Source: Leuctra nigra (lineage: Eukaryota; Arthropoda; Insecta; Plecoptera; Leuctridae). Taken from it: a stretch of 64,000 nt of DNA. Under the pieces are notes generated by a model. The model searched no databases, had not been told where the DNA came from, and was given only the letters and a program-made list of their open reading frames with translations. The translations under genes were made by a program, and so were the position numbers. How positions within the stretch are numbered: position 1 is the first letter of the stretch; every line of letters begins with the position of its first letter. The stretch is from contig OW203765.1 of the NCBI GenBank assembly GCA_934045905.1, forward strand, positions 28,367,997 through 28,431,996, given 5' to 3'. Positions 48,840 through 59,944 of the stretch are shown here, piece after piece.

Positions 48840-51800
48840 CTGAAACAAAAATTAATTTATATCAAATTAAAATTAATTACATATGCTTTTAGGGACAGTT
48901 TTTCAATGCTAAGTTAAATTTAAACAGATGACTAAGACTATTACCATGGCAACAACCAATGACATGCCTTGAATTGCCACCATAATTTGACTATTGGTTT
49001 CAACAAAGCATTGAAAAACTGGCCCAAGAGTTAAAAAGCTATTTTTTTTTACAAAAGATAATATTTTTAATACATCAATGTTCAGCCTTTGGACGACGTA
49101 CAGTAAGGTTAGTGACGCAAGAATGATTATAATAATGCGAGGAAGACAATGATGAAGATAAGGTTGGGATTGGTGGGAAGACGGCGTCGTGGACTGTATG
49201 TAGGAAACCGTCCAGCATTAGATTCTCGACCGCTAGACTTCAGTCAGGATTCAGGAAGGACGATTCAGGATTCAGGATCAAGTGTGCCATGTAAAGTGTT
49301 ACCTGCACGGAGGGCGGGGTGCTGATGACGTAGACGATGGAGTCGGCAACCTCCTCGGAGCTCAGGTGAGGGTTCTTGTCGTAGGGGGTGTAGTCACCCT
49401 CCACCGCCACCCCCGCCGCGATCATGATGTCGGTCTTTACGTGGCCGGGGCTCAAACTCTGCACGACAAATCAGAGGATGTACGAGGGGAAACATGACAT
49501 TGAACCAGGATGTAATGTTTTTAATGAGCGTATAACAATCGTTACTATGGTCGGTGACAGGCAAAGATGAACCCTGTTTAACATGACCAGGTATAGGCCG
49601 GCCCATGCTAGCGCGGGTTCATCTTTGCCTGTCACCGACCATATGGTGTTTCGCGTGGTCTGTTCGTTAATGATCTCCCAATCGATCTACACTTTTGCTC
49701 ATATCAAATCTGTACGTCAATTTCAATTATTCTTGAGATACGCTCAACAACCAGTATTTCTGGGCTAATCCAATCATATTTATAATGAGTGACACGAGTA
49801 ATTTTGAGAGAGAATACTTAAATATTATTTGTTGGCATCAGTCAAATCGCAATTGATAAAGCATGATTCATAATGCCAAAAAAGTTTCAAATTATAACTT
49901 CCGACTTCTACCTCTGAGGTACAGAAATGTTCATCCTGTTGTAAGAGTCGTTAACATGATGAGGAACTCACCGTGACCTTGATCCTGGACTTCATCCTGA
50001 CGAGTTCCCTGCGCAGGTTCTCCGTGAGCGCCGTGAGCGCGTGTTTACTTGCGCAGTACATGCCAGGCGCAGGTCCGTCAGTGACGCGGTGCCCGCAGAT
50101 GCTGCGCACAGAACAGACAGTTATTCTCAGATATACTAGTCAGATGCTCATCGCTCAGTGAACACATTGACAAGCAAGCCGTCGAAATGTATGACGGCTT
50201 TTCCTTCAGATTATCCGTCAGTCCGTCAGTGATGTAAACACTATACATCAATTTTCCGGTGAAACTAAGAGACGATCTCGCTAGAAATCAATATGTTAAC
50301 GAACATGATAGTAATGAAACTAGAGTTAAAAAATTGGCCTGATCCAATACTTTGTTCGACCTAGCGAAAAGATCACATCTCCTGCGCTCGCTCAATGAGG
50401 GCATTTGGCTTGACATCATCCCCGCATTGTTGATGTGTTACCACGTGACCTACCTGTTAATGTGGATGATGTGTCCGTCATCGACTCCACGCTCTCGCAT
50501 CCTCTTCAACGCCTCCCTCGTGCACAGGCTCAGACCGATGATGTGTCATACCCCGTGACCTACCTGTTGATGTGGATGATGTGTCCGTCATCGACTCCAC
50601 GCTCTCGCATCCTCTTCAACGCCTCCCGCGTGCACATGCTCAGACCGATGATGTTCACGTCGAACACGTCGCGCCAGTACTCCGTCTTCCCGTGTCCGCC
50701 TGCAAACAAAATCCAACAATAAGTACACAAGAATCCTCGATTAAAACTGTCTAATATGTCAGCAAGAGAGTCAGCCTTTCCAATTTGATACATATTTGAA
50801 AGAGTTGATAATTCTCGCAAAAAAAATCGATTCGGATAAAAAAATCTAGAAATGCATGAAAAGGCATTAACTCTGGGGTTTACGTGACATTTGTGACATT
50901 AAATCGTGTGTTGCATGTATCATGTAGAAAATTTTGATTCGGATAAAAAAATCTAGAAATGCATTAAAAAATGCATTAGCTCTGGGTTTTACGTGACATT
51001 TGAGACATTTAATCGTGTGTTGCATGTTGCATATACTGATGCGAAGAACGTTATTTTAATTCAAATATTGAAAACCACAAAAAACCATAAAAAGGCGGCC
51101 CCTACTTTTTTCTTAGCGGCTTGACCGATTGTCTTCAAAATTTAGCAGCATAGAGATAAAGAGTAAATCTGTGTCTCTAGTGATTCAACAAAATAAAAAA
51201 ATAAAAATCTCGTGTTGATAGGAGGTACAATATATTAGGTGGGCAATATATGAGTATTTTAGGCACCTCTGTCTTGAAAATACTAAACAAAAAATAAAAC
51301 TGTTTGGCCACTTTAGACACATATCTACTCTCTATCTATAATCTGTGAAAATTTGAAGACAATCGGTCAAACCGTTCAGAAAAAAGTAGGGGCCGCCTTT
51401 TTGTGCTTCATAAAATATGGCTTTCATCAAGACTCATTTGCCGCGACAGAATGCAAAACCGTCGACGTATTTTGAACAATGTTCCAATGGCATTGCATCA
51501 TCGCCGTCCCAAAGGGTGTGTCCCGACTTACTCGCAAGCTCCATGTCGGTGTGGACGACGCCGGCGTTGTTGACGAGCACGTCGACGCCGCCGAGGTTGG
51601 CGTTGATCCAGGCGAAGGCGGCGAGGACGTCGGCCTCCACACGGATGTCGCACTTGACGGCGTGGAGTTTGCCGGGGAAGTCCGACAGTTCGGCTTTCAT
51701 TGCCTAGAGAGACAGATTGTGCAATGAATAACATTTAAGGCGATTCGACCGAAAAAAATCAATATTAATTTTCTTCATATTTCGTAAGAGGGAGCTGGTA

Positions 51801-53837
51801 ACATAATTGATTTCAAGTGACATTAGTCGGTTTTGGGCGCCACAAAAAATTCCGGGACGTTTTCAAATGTGTAAAATGCACGTTACTTTAGTCCACTCAT
51901 AGACAAAACCGTTTATCTAAATGACACGAAACTTGCAGAGAATATTCATTAGATATCTAGTTATGGGCTGACGGTCCCCTTTTTCTAATTTTTTGTTTCA
52001 ATTTTTACAAAAAAAATATACAACGTACCGGATTTTAGAGTAAAATATTACTGATTTAGTAGAAGCTACAGTCAAAGTAGGAATGAAGTTATCGAAATTT
52101 GGGGGCCGTCATGACATCCGCCGATTCTTTGTGAACAAAATGAGCCCTCGTGTAAGTCTGTAGTGTGAATGGTAGGGCTTGTGGCGTGGCGATAGTAAAT
52201 GTTTATTTTCATAAATAAAAAAGTCAAAATTTTATGGTACAACAATAATGTGTCAAAAAAGATACAGTGAGTTGTAAAATCACTACCTGTAGGAGAAAAA
52301 TACCCTCCCGACTCTTTGAGTGCAGTAGTTACGCCAATAACGTGATTTATATTTTTAGTCACGTGGTATCGCTCGAATCGCGTTAAAGAATGACAGATGA
52401 TATCGTCACGGACCAGCTTTCAACTTCATCCAAACTTCAAGATTTTTAGACATTTACAGAGACTTTTACCATGAAATTAATCGTTGCTCTCTAAGAATAC
52501 GACAGTGTTTTGTAACTATAAGAAAACGCTCTAACGTGTTGATAAGCGAGCTTTCGTATTGAATGCAAATTGAAATGCGTTTGCAAATGCTGTTCTACAG
52601 ACCTTGAGCCGAAACGAATTGCGTCAAAGAAGCAGTGATAAAATATCTGATATTTCCTTCAAGAAATTTGACAAATATTTCCAAACACGCATAGAATGTC
52701 CGTAAAATTGCCAATAACTTTTGAAGCGACAGATTAGTCCGAAAATTGCCAAAAAAACATAAAATATTGGTTGCCTCCACTTGGTTTACCTCCACTCTGT
52801 CACGACGACGAGCCACGCCGACCACAACCATCCCCTTGCGCACCAACTCCTTGACAAGGGCGGCGCCTATCCCTGCACTGGCGCCAGTCACCATGAGGTA
52901 TTGTAACTATCCCGACTCACCTCCACTCTGTCGGGACGACGAGCCACGCCGACCACAACCATCCCCTTGCGCACCAGCTCCTTGACAAGGGCGGCGCCAT
53001 CCCTGCACTGGCGCCAGTCACCATGAGGTATTGTAACTATCCCGACTCACCTCCACTCTGTCAGGACGACGAGCCACGCCGACCACAACCATCCCCTTGC
53101 GCACCAACTCCTTGACAAGGGCGGCGCCTATCCCTGCACTGGCGCCAGTCACCATGAGGTATTGTAACTATCCCGACTCACCTCCACTCTGTCAGGACGA
53201 CGAGCCACGCCGACCACAACCATCCCCTTGCGCACCAACTCCTTGACAAGGGCGGCGCCTATCCCTGCACTGGTGCCAGTCACCATGAGGTATTGTAACT
53301 ATCCCGACTCACCTCCACTCTGTCGGGACGACGAGCCACGCCGACCACTACCATCCCCTTGCGCACCAGCTCCTTGACAAGGGCGGCGCCTATCCCTGCA
53401 CTGGCGCCAGTCACCATGAGGTATTGTAACTATCCCGACTCACCTCCACTCTGTCAGGACGACGAGCCACGCCGACCACTACCATCCCCTTGCGCACCAA
53501 CTCCTTGACAAGGGCGGCGCCTATCCCTGCACTGGCGCCAGTCACCATGAAGTATTGTAACTATCCCGACTCACCTCCACTCTGTCCGGACGACGAGCCA
53601 CGCCGACCACTACCATCCCCTTGCGCACCAACTCCTTGACAAGGGCGGCGCCTATCCCTGCACTGGCGCCAGTCACCATGAAGTATTGTAACTATCCCGA
53701 CTCACCTCCACTCTGTCCGGACGACGAGCCACGCCGACCACTACCATCCCCTTGCGCACCAACTCCTTGACAAGGGCGGCGCCTATCCCTGCACTGGCGC
53801 CAGTCACCATAACGACACGTCCTGCCCAGCGTTCCAT
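48798..53837 (-). CDS. SDR-family dehydrogenase/reductase, DHRS11-like
   Basis: Exons in order: 53706-53837, 51532-51703, 50564-50699, 49972-50101, 49303-49458, 48798-48839; all GT-AG, in phase, 255 aa as usual for classical SDRs. The nucleotide-binding glycine motif is VTGASAGIGAALV, followed by VLVNNAGVVH, the catalytic Ser in HIIHINSICGH and the catalytic Tyr/Lys in MYCASKHALTAL, then SPGHVKTD. So every catalytic element is present. Insect relatives include farnesol dehydrogenases and other NADP-dependent alcohol/ketone oxidoreductases; the substrate cannot be told. Exon 1 and exon 3 have tandem donor arrays. No signal peptide, so probably cytosolic. Confidence 0.9.
48892..49024. mobile_element. 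Mini-MITE
   Basis: Ends GGGACAGTTTTTCAATGC and GCATTGAAAAACTGGCCC, with CATGGCAACAACCAATGAC in the middle. In intron 5 of the SDR gene. Confidence 0.7.
49303..49458 (-). CDS. SDR gene, exon 5
   Basis: SLSPGHVKTDIMIAAGVAVE, then LSSEEVADSIVYVISTPPSVQ: the conserved PG segment and substrate loop. Acceptor GTGCAG, donor GTAACA. Confidence 0.9.
49547..49642. repeat. Hairpin-forming inverted repeat, 28-bp arms
   Basis: ATGGTCGGTGACAGGCAAAG and its exact inverse are about 40 bp apart, in SDR intron 4. Confidence 0.85.
49972..50101 (-). CDS. SDR gene, exon 4 (active site Tyr/Lys)
   Basis: ICGHRVTDGPAPGMYCASKH, then ALTALTENLRRELVRMKSRI. YxxxK is present. Acceptor TGCGCAG, donor GTGAGT. Confidence 0.9.
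50102..50425. other. SDR intron 3
   Basis: About 320 bp plus the array segment; repeat fragment near 50340-50400 (AAAATTGGCCTGATCCAATAC) also seen near 520. No gene. Confidence 0.4.
50426..50675 (-). repeat. Array 5: two-copy duplication of the SDR exon 3 donor region, 110-bp period
   Basis: The exon 3 end, its donor (GTAGGT in the true exon) and about 24 bp of intron are repeated once downstream (50426-50541). The second copy differs by a few bases. This is the shortest array of its kind here. Confidence 0.85.
50564..50699 (-). CDS. SDR gene, exon 3
   Basis: GHGKTEYWRDVFDVNIIGLS, then TREALKRMRERGVDDGHIIH. Acceptor TTTGCAG, donor GTAGGT; the split codon AG/C gives the catalytic Ser. Confidence 0.9.
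50822..51035. repeat. Direct duplication, about 115-bp period
   Basis: Two near-identical copies of the block TTCGGATAAAAAAATCTAGA ... TTTAATCGTGTGTTGCATGT. Within SDR intron 2. Confidence 0.75.
51090..51402. mobile_element. Foldback MITE
   Basis: Ends AAAGGCGGCCCCTACTTTTT and exact inverse; the arms continue through TTGACCGATTGTCTTCAAA. In SDR intron 2. Confidence 0.8.
51532..51703 (-). CDS. SDR gene, exon 2
   Basis: AMKAELSDFPGKLHAVKCDI, then RVEADVLAAFAWINANLGG and VDVLVNNAGVVHTDMELA. Acceptor TCTCTAG, donor GTAAGT. Confidence 0.9.
51734..52388. mobile_element. Possible TTAA-flanked element
   Basis: TTAAGGCGATTCGACC at the left and the approximate inverse GCTCGAATCGCGTTAA at the right. 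Imperfect and tentative. In SDR intron 1. Confidence 0.35.
52521..52785 (-). mobile_element. CTAG-family repeat fragment
   Basis: Terminal motif AGAAAACGCTCTAACGTGTT and family interior (AAATTGCCAATAACTTTTG). It abuts array 6. Confidence 0.5.
52786..53705 (-). repeat. Array 6: seven extra copies of the SDR exon 1 donor region, 131-bp period
   Basis: Each unit starts at codon 10 of exon 1 (ATGGTGACTGGCGCC), runs to ...GACAGAGTGGAG, the donor GTGAGTCGGG and about 26 bp of intron. The first nine codons are never copied, but the internal ATG always is. Copies differ at a few sites (GTCGTGGTC / GTAGTGGTC; CCGGAC / CCTGAC). One unit lacks a base. Confidence 0.95.
53706..53837 (-). CDS. SDR gene, exon 1
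   Basis: ATG at 53837: MERWAGRVVMVTGASAGIGA, then ALVKELVRKGMVVVGVARR. Donor GTGAGT. Source copy of array 6. Confidence 0.9.
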
Positions 53838-54706
53838 GTTGCTTGTGATGTCTGGAACAACGGAGTTGATACTTTATATACGAGTGATCATCGGTTCTTA
53901 TTTTGTGATGTCAGCTAATCGGCTTGGACATCTGATCAAGTTGATTGAGTGGACCAGACAACTTTGTAATTATGGGGATTAAAGTTAGATTGATAGTCGT
54001 AGTTGTGCAAGATAGTGCTACAGTATAGCAGTGTTACTTTACAGTTATTTGTTCAAAATTCAGCTTCAGTTTCTGGGGGTTCAAAGTTAAACCGATACAA
54101 AATATCGAAATAAAAGTACGTTTTAAATAATCGAATATAATGCACTGGGTATAATGATTTAATATTCTTGGAACTACACTAGGAAGTAGATTTTGGAACA
54201 AGGTTTTAATTGTTTGACTTTTTCTTGAGTACTGGTGTAGTTCAAAGATTTTTTATTAAAAGTATCAGTGCTAAGTTACAGTTACTTGAATATTAGCAGC
54301 AGTTACATTCTTAGTTATATTATAAATTTGCAAAAACTATGGGTAATTCTTATTTCTTACGTAAGAAGTGATTGAATTTCGTGGGTGATTGATACATTTC
54401 ACAGCTGAGGACAACAGATGCGTCTAATAGAGGTGTTTTAGAAATCTGATTTGAGTTCTACCTCTTTTACAGAATGTGTCATTTCAATTTTTCAGGGGCG
54501 AATAAAATATATCATGTTAAATTTCAGTAGTTACTCAAAATTGTAACTGTCTAAAAGTTACAGTTACTACTTTCTAAAAATGAAAAGTAATTACAATAAT
54601 AAATACTTCGTTTTTAAAGTGACATATTGTTACGGATACATTTACTCGAAACAATTAGCATGTTACTTTGTATCACTTTACTACAAAAGACTGTAATGTG
54701 ATACGG
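53838..54706. other. SDR upstream region, unassigned
   Basis: Should hold the SDR promoter. The rest is AT-rich with repeated short motifs (TTACAGTTACT) near 54030-54570; no gene. Confidence 0.4.
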
Positions 54707-54986
54707 AACATGTTGGCTGAGTGGTAACGCTCTGAACTTGTATTCCGGAGGCCCGGGTTCGATTTTCGCGGCCGTCCTTCCTAACTGGGTTTTTTCGTGG
54801 TTTTTCCTCAGTCGACAGGCTAATGCTGGGAAGGTACCCTACTAATAGGCCACGACCGCCTCCTTCCCACCTTCCATCCTTACCTACTCTTCACCATCAT
54901 CTCCCAATCATCCTCATAATCATTCATCCGTCGCCATTAGCCTCGCTGCAGAACAGTGCAACGTTAAGCCCCAGACAAAAACAAAT
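54707..54986 (+). mobile_element. tRNA-derived SINE, copy 2
   Basis: About 95% like the copy at 1668-1950 and the same orientation; A box TGGCTGAGTGG, B box GGTTCGATTTT (decayed), end AAGCCCCAGACAAAAACAAA. Confidence 0.85.
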
Positions 54987-55609
54987 GTGATAATGTGCAG
55001 ATAAGAGTATCAGTAAGGATCAGGGAGGATTAGTGAATCAGTGAGTCGTGGTGTTTTTATGAACTAGATCGATTGGTGCAGTTGAACAAGTAATAAATCA
55101 TTATTGCATAATCTGACGAAAATTAGGTTGCCTTAATTGACAGGTCTAGAAAACTTTAATTTGCTGCAACTCATCACTCACGTTTGTTTGACAATTATAA
55201 GACCATTGTCACAACATCAATACATTACTCTGGAGGTCAAAATTATTTCATTTTATGAAATATGTTTAAGTAATGCCATTATTTAGTCTGACTTGCTACG
55301 TTGGCTAACTTCGATTACTGAAGCACATATTGGTTCAAATCATTAACTTTATTATCATTAAAAATGCATATCAAATCCTATCAATTGAAATACAGGTTTT
55401 GTACTATAATATTAAACCACCAACCGCAAGCACTTAATTATAAAATTATATATATTAATAATAAAATGTTCAATATTTATATGCGATATTTATATTGATT
55501 TGAAGCATGTTCTCTTCTATCATGAGTCCAATTATGTCGAAATTGTATCGAAGGATCCAAAAGAAGTCCATGGACATTTTTCCTATCTACGAGGGGGGTG
55601 GGGGGGGGG
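54987..55609. other. Intergenic, no gene seen
   Basis: AT-rich; a G-rich run at 55592-55613 begins the next element. Confidence 0.4.
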
Positions 55610-56440
55610 GGGGTCATTATATTCGCGGACTCAAAAGGTTAGAGTAGAGATGTGAGTTTCTAGAGCACTTGTTCAATTGTTTGACCGTTGTTTAGGCATA
55701 TTCATAGTTTGCACGTGACGTCATCTCATTGTTGAGCGGCCATCTTGGAGGTAACATGTCAGAACAGCTGTCAATCTGTTTTTCAGTATTTTTTTATTGT
55801 ATTTATAGTTACCTGAGCAATTGCAGGCTGCAGAAGAAGTTCTTATAGCTATAAAACCACTCATTTACAAACTATCTTCAACAAACCGATAATAATTAAA
55901 TTAAATCGACTTGACAGCTGTATACCCAAAATGGCCGAAAATATACTTTTTTACATTGTTGAGGTAAAACAAAAGAAGCTCGTGCATGAATATACCAATA
56001 ATTGCGTAATTATTGTATAAGTTATCACCGAATAAGCAAGTCAACCTCGAATGGCATTTTAATGATCAAATTGAGTGTCACGCAGTCATCAAATTAATTC
56101 AAATCAAGGAAAATCACTTCAAGCCACCTCAAACCATTTTGGAAGAGATTTTAGTGTTTACGGGGACTGTTGCATGGTTTTCCATAGAAAAATCTTTTCC
56201 AATATTTTTAACTGATTTTCATTGATTATGAAAGAACTTGATGACGGTGAAACACCTAATTGTGTCAATTGAAATATTCTTCGAGGTGGACTTACTTATT
56301 TGGCGATATCTTATACAATCAGGACACAATAATTATGCTATTTTGGATTATTCTAATTTGGTATACATCTAAAAATGGTCAAACAATAATTGAACTATGT
56401 GCTCTAGAAACTCACATCCTTTCGAGTCCGCGAATAAAAT
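55610..56440. mobile_element. Foldback-like element
   Basis: Segment 55610-55683 (CGGACTC, GTGAGTTTCTAGAGCAC, TGTTTGACC) recurs inverted at 56383-56440, and inner blocks near 55985-56045 pair with 56277-56340. Diverged. Confidence 0.5.
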
Positions 56441-57685
56441 TTGTAAATCATATAAAAATAATTTATATTAATTAAATTTTTGATACGTGTATAAACACTG
56501 TTGATAAATAGTATGCATTTAATCCCACAGATAAAGAGATGAAGCAGAGTGCATTAGTGTTGATTTGATAATGTATAATCTTTTATATCAAATAAAAACA
56601 AGTTCAATCAATCAAAAGTATATGTAATTACTAATTCGGATTAGGTAACTTGGATTGGCGGGTTACTGACAAAGCCTCCCGAGGATTGTTGGAATGTTAA
56701 AACACAGACGTGAAAACTGAGAATTCATTTTCACCGGCTAATCCGGGACAGGGTAGTTAGCCCCCTTTTTGAAAGTTTGCCCCCCAAACTATTGCAATCG
56801 TTTGTGCTGGTGCCGCAGTTGGTATTGAAGTGCAAATTTATTTTATTTGTTACTTTTTATTGGAGCATAATGTCGGCAGCATTGATAGAAACAATTAACA
56901 ATTCTCACAATCAACATTAGACAGATCCTTCCGTTTATACACCAAATTAAATTACAAGCAAGCAAAAACTCCAATATGTTAATTTATCCATTGTTGTCAC
57001 AATTTTATTTAATGCAGAATACCTTAAAAAAATACATGAAGTTCAACAATAGGGAAGTCTCCAAATTAGATTTCAGACTCATAGTTATTTTATGAAAGTT
57101 AAGATGTTGCTGAACACAGATTTGATATTATTTTTCTTTTGAGATTAAAGTTTTCAAGGAATTAATTAACAAAGATTGATATATTAATACAATTTTAAAA
57201 CAGGAAAATTGTCAATGACATCAATATCCTATATATTGCCATAGCAACAAAGGAATCACCATGGTAACACATTGTTGGAGACTTGGAAATGACATCACAT
57301 TCCTGATTCTAGTATATCCAATCAAATATCTCAAATATCCAATGACATTTAAATTTGATTTTTATAACTGAAAATTGTCAAATTTCGCTGATGATAAGTG
57401 TGTTTATCATTGTTATTTATGTTGATATTTACAAATTACCTGGAATAAAATTTCACGAGACTTCCCTATTGTCGATTCACTATCCAAGGCGTCGCCTCCA
57501 GACGTCAACAAACCGACGTCATGTCGTCATTCCCTTCTCTATCACGTGACCAATTGAACTTGACCTTTTTATCGCCTTGGTAAAAAGTTCCAAAAGACGG
57601 CCGGGTCAAATGTGTGATAAGAGACTGGCGAGTTCATCTCGTCTTGATGATTTCCCGAGCACTCTGCTGACAAGTTGAAGACAAA
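56441..57685. other. Intergenic with a TIR element
   Basis: 57045-57472 is bounded by CAATAGGGAAGTCTC and its inverse. The 100 bp before 57686 should hold the promoter of the next gene. Nothing else recognised. Confidence 0.45.
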
Positions 57686-57740
57686 ATGCATCCGATCGCG
57701 TGTGTTGTGTTGGTGGTTGTTTTTCTAGCGGCTGGCTGCG
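57686..57740 (+). CDS. First coding exon of a secreted protein, rest not found
   Basis: ATG at 57686, MHPIACVVLVVVFLAAGC, then donor GTAAGT after one base of the next codon. A textbook signal peptide followed by a strong donor. No continuing exon with family resemblance was found in the 6 kb downstream, so the product is unknown. Confidence 0.5.
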
Positions 57741-58052
57741 GTAAGTTAGTCACTTTTTACTCATTACTTCTGGATAATTGAAAGAATTAGAGATAATATG
57801 AGTGGCATTACACTCCAGTGATCTGTTTTGTAAGTGAATCACTTATTCATCAGTCCAAAAATAGTGAAACTGATTTTTTTAAACGTCTCTTAGCATGTCT
57901 CTACACACATTTTAGCCAGAAAGGGCGTCAGTCCCAGTACTCCTAATGGCTAAGATCCGCACTTAATTTACGAAATTTTGCAGGAAAGGGCATCAGTCCA
58001 AGACAGTGTATCACTTTTCTCTGAATCACAACAAAATTACTGATGCTCTTTC

Positions 58053-58563
58053 TTAAGAGTCCTGAGGTGGGATTACATAAAATGATAACTTTCTTTTCAC
58101 GGTGACAAGCTTCTCACTCAATGTTATTCACGGCCTTCTACGGACTTGTCACCGTGACAAGGAAGTTATCATTTTATGTGATCGCACCCCTGGGGACCGC
58201 AAATTTTCCCAAAATACCTCAGTCTCTCCAAAGTTCATTATTTTACTCCACTGCTATGCAACTTTGTTAGGTAGTTTTGATACCCATTTTCTCGCAATAC
58301 TGCTGAGAAAATTCAATAAATATTTAAAGATTTTTTTATTTATATTTTTCACATTTTTCATGAAAAAATACGAAAAAAAAACTTTTTTTGTTTCAAGTAT
58401 TTCTTAAAATTTCTCAATAGCATGACGAGAAAATGGGTATCAAAACTACCTACCAAAGTTGCATAACAGTGGAGTAAATAATGAATGAGCCTTGGGGAGA
58501 CTAAGGTGATATGGGAAAATTTGACACAATCCGTCAGTTTCATAGCGGTCCCCAGGACTCTTA
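58053..58563. mobile_element. Nested foldback elements
   Basis: Outer ends TTAAGAGTCCTG and inverse. An inner palindrome (58065-58190) has ends around ATTACATAAAATGATAAC, and a longer one (58185-58560) pairs through TAGTTTTGATACCCATTTTC. Confidence 0.75.
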
Positions 58564-59758
58564 AATTAGTGATTTAATTCATAATTTTGGGGTGATTTAT
58601 CGTATCAGTTGTTTAGATTTTTAAAGTGGTTTTAAGGTTGTAATTTTGGAGTAAACACATGGTTACCATCTGCAGCCGATCTTCAATTGTGTTCACAAAT
58701 CCTGAAGACCTTTGAATGACCTTTCAAAAATATTGCGACCAATCAATTAATATTCAGTAAAGAATACTGTACAAAAACAAAACTTGTAAGAAGACTACCA
58801 AGCACCTTCAAGGATTGATATCTAAACACATTAACTCACACTGAAAATTCGTGAAATCATTCTCCCAGATACTGCCGTTCATGCACCATAAAAGTAAACT
58901 TTAAAAAAATTATAATAATTGAAAACAAAAAATTAAAATCTATTCAATTTTTTTATATAAACAATATTCATTGAAAAACAAAACAAAAATATGTATTTAT
59001 TTCAAATCAAGATAAAAAAAAATAAAGCTTGGAGCATTGGGTCAAGAAGAGAATTCAAGAAGAAAGAAAGAACGTAAGTAAGAAAATAACGAAAGAGGCG
59101 AAGAAAGAAAAAGTAAACATGGTCATCATCAACGACATTCATCAGCTGGTATAGTTTTTAGACAAGATCCTAATTTAATGAAACGGGCATGGTCATTGGG
59201 TCCAACATTTTAGGTATTTTTGTTTTCAGAAGTTGTATTTTTGACCGAGCTTCCAGAGAACTTGACATTTTACTGCCATTTGATGTTCGTTTAGAAATGT
59301 TTGTTCAACTTATTCAAAGAAATTGCAAGGAATATATCACTGCTCCTTAGATGCTTTTTATAAGACTCGGAAAACGCTCTGTGTACCGCGTAGATGAGCG
59401 AGCCTTCGTATTGCATGCGGTTTCATATTCATTTGCAATTGTTACTGATCTATAATATACCTTGGAAAGAGAGGAAACAATCTATAAAAATTATTCAACA
59501 TTTTTATAATTCATTAATAAGTAGTCTTTAATATTAAAATGTATTTTCATAACTTAATTATTACACACTATAAAATGTTACCATCTATACAAAGGTACAA
59601 TTTGTACCAATAAATCAATTAGTGCAGATCAACACAAATAAAACGACAAACATCACAGTATAGAAATTAGAAAGGAATATTTTCGTCCAATGGCGAAGAA
59701 AAACGGCATGTGGTGTATTTTAGAACGATGATCAAAGTACACACAAATGGGAGAACGA
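58564..59758. other. Intergenic, repeat fragment at 59360
   Basis: 59366-59450 is a terminal fragment of the CTAG family (GGAAAACGCTCTGTGTACCG). Otherwise AT-rich with no gene. Confidence 0.4.
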
Positions 59759-59944
59759 TTACAGTCTGGTAGAATTGCCATTGCTTTTGTCCCCACTGTC
59801 TGCTTTAACTTCCTTGTCAGTGGGTTGTGTCGGGTTGTTCCACCACTGCAATTCCGCTTTGGCGAATACCAGGTAGAAGATTCCAGCCACGATGTCTACT
59901 CCAGCGGCGATGAAGAACACGATCCGCCACTGGGACATATCGGT
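59759..59944 (-). CDS. SLC17-like gene, last exon
   Basis: TDMSQWRIVFFIAAGVDIVA, then GIFYLVFAKAELQWWNNP: last helix and C-terminal tail to TAA. Acceptor TTTCAG. Confidence 0.9.
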   Translation of the reverse strand, partial: TDMSQWRIVFFIAAGVDIVAGIFYLVFAKAELQWWNNPTQPTDKEVKADSGDKSNGNSTRL

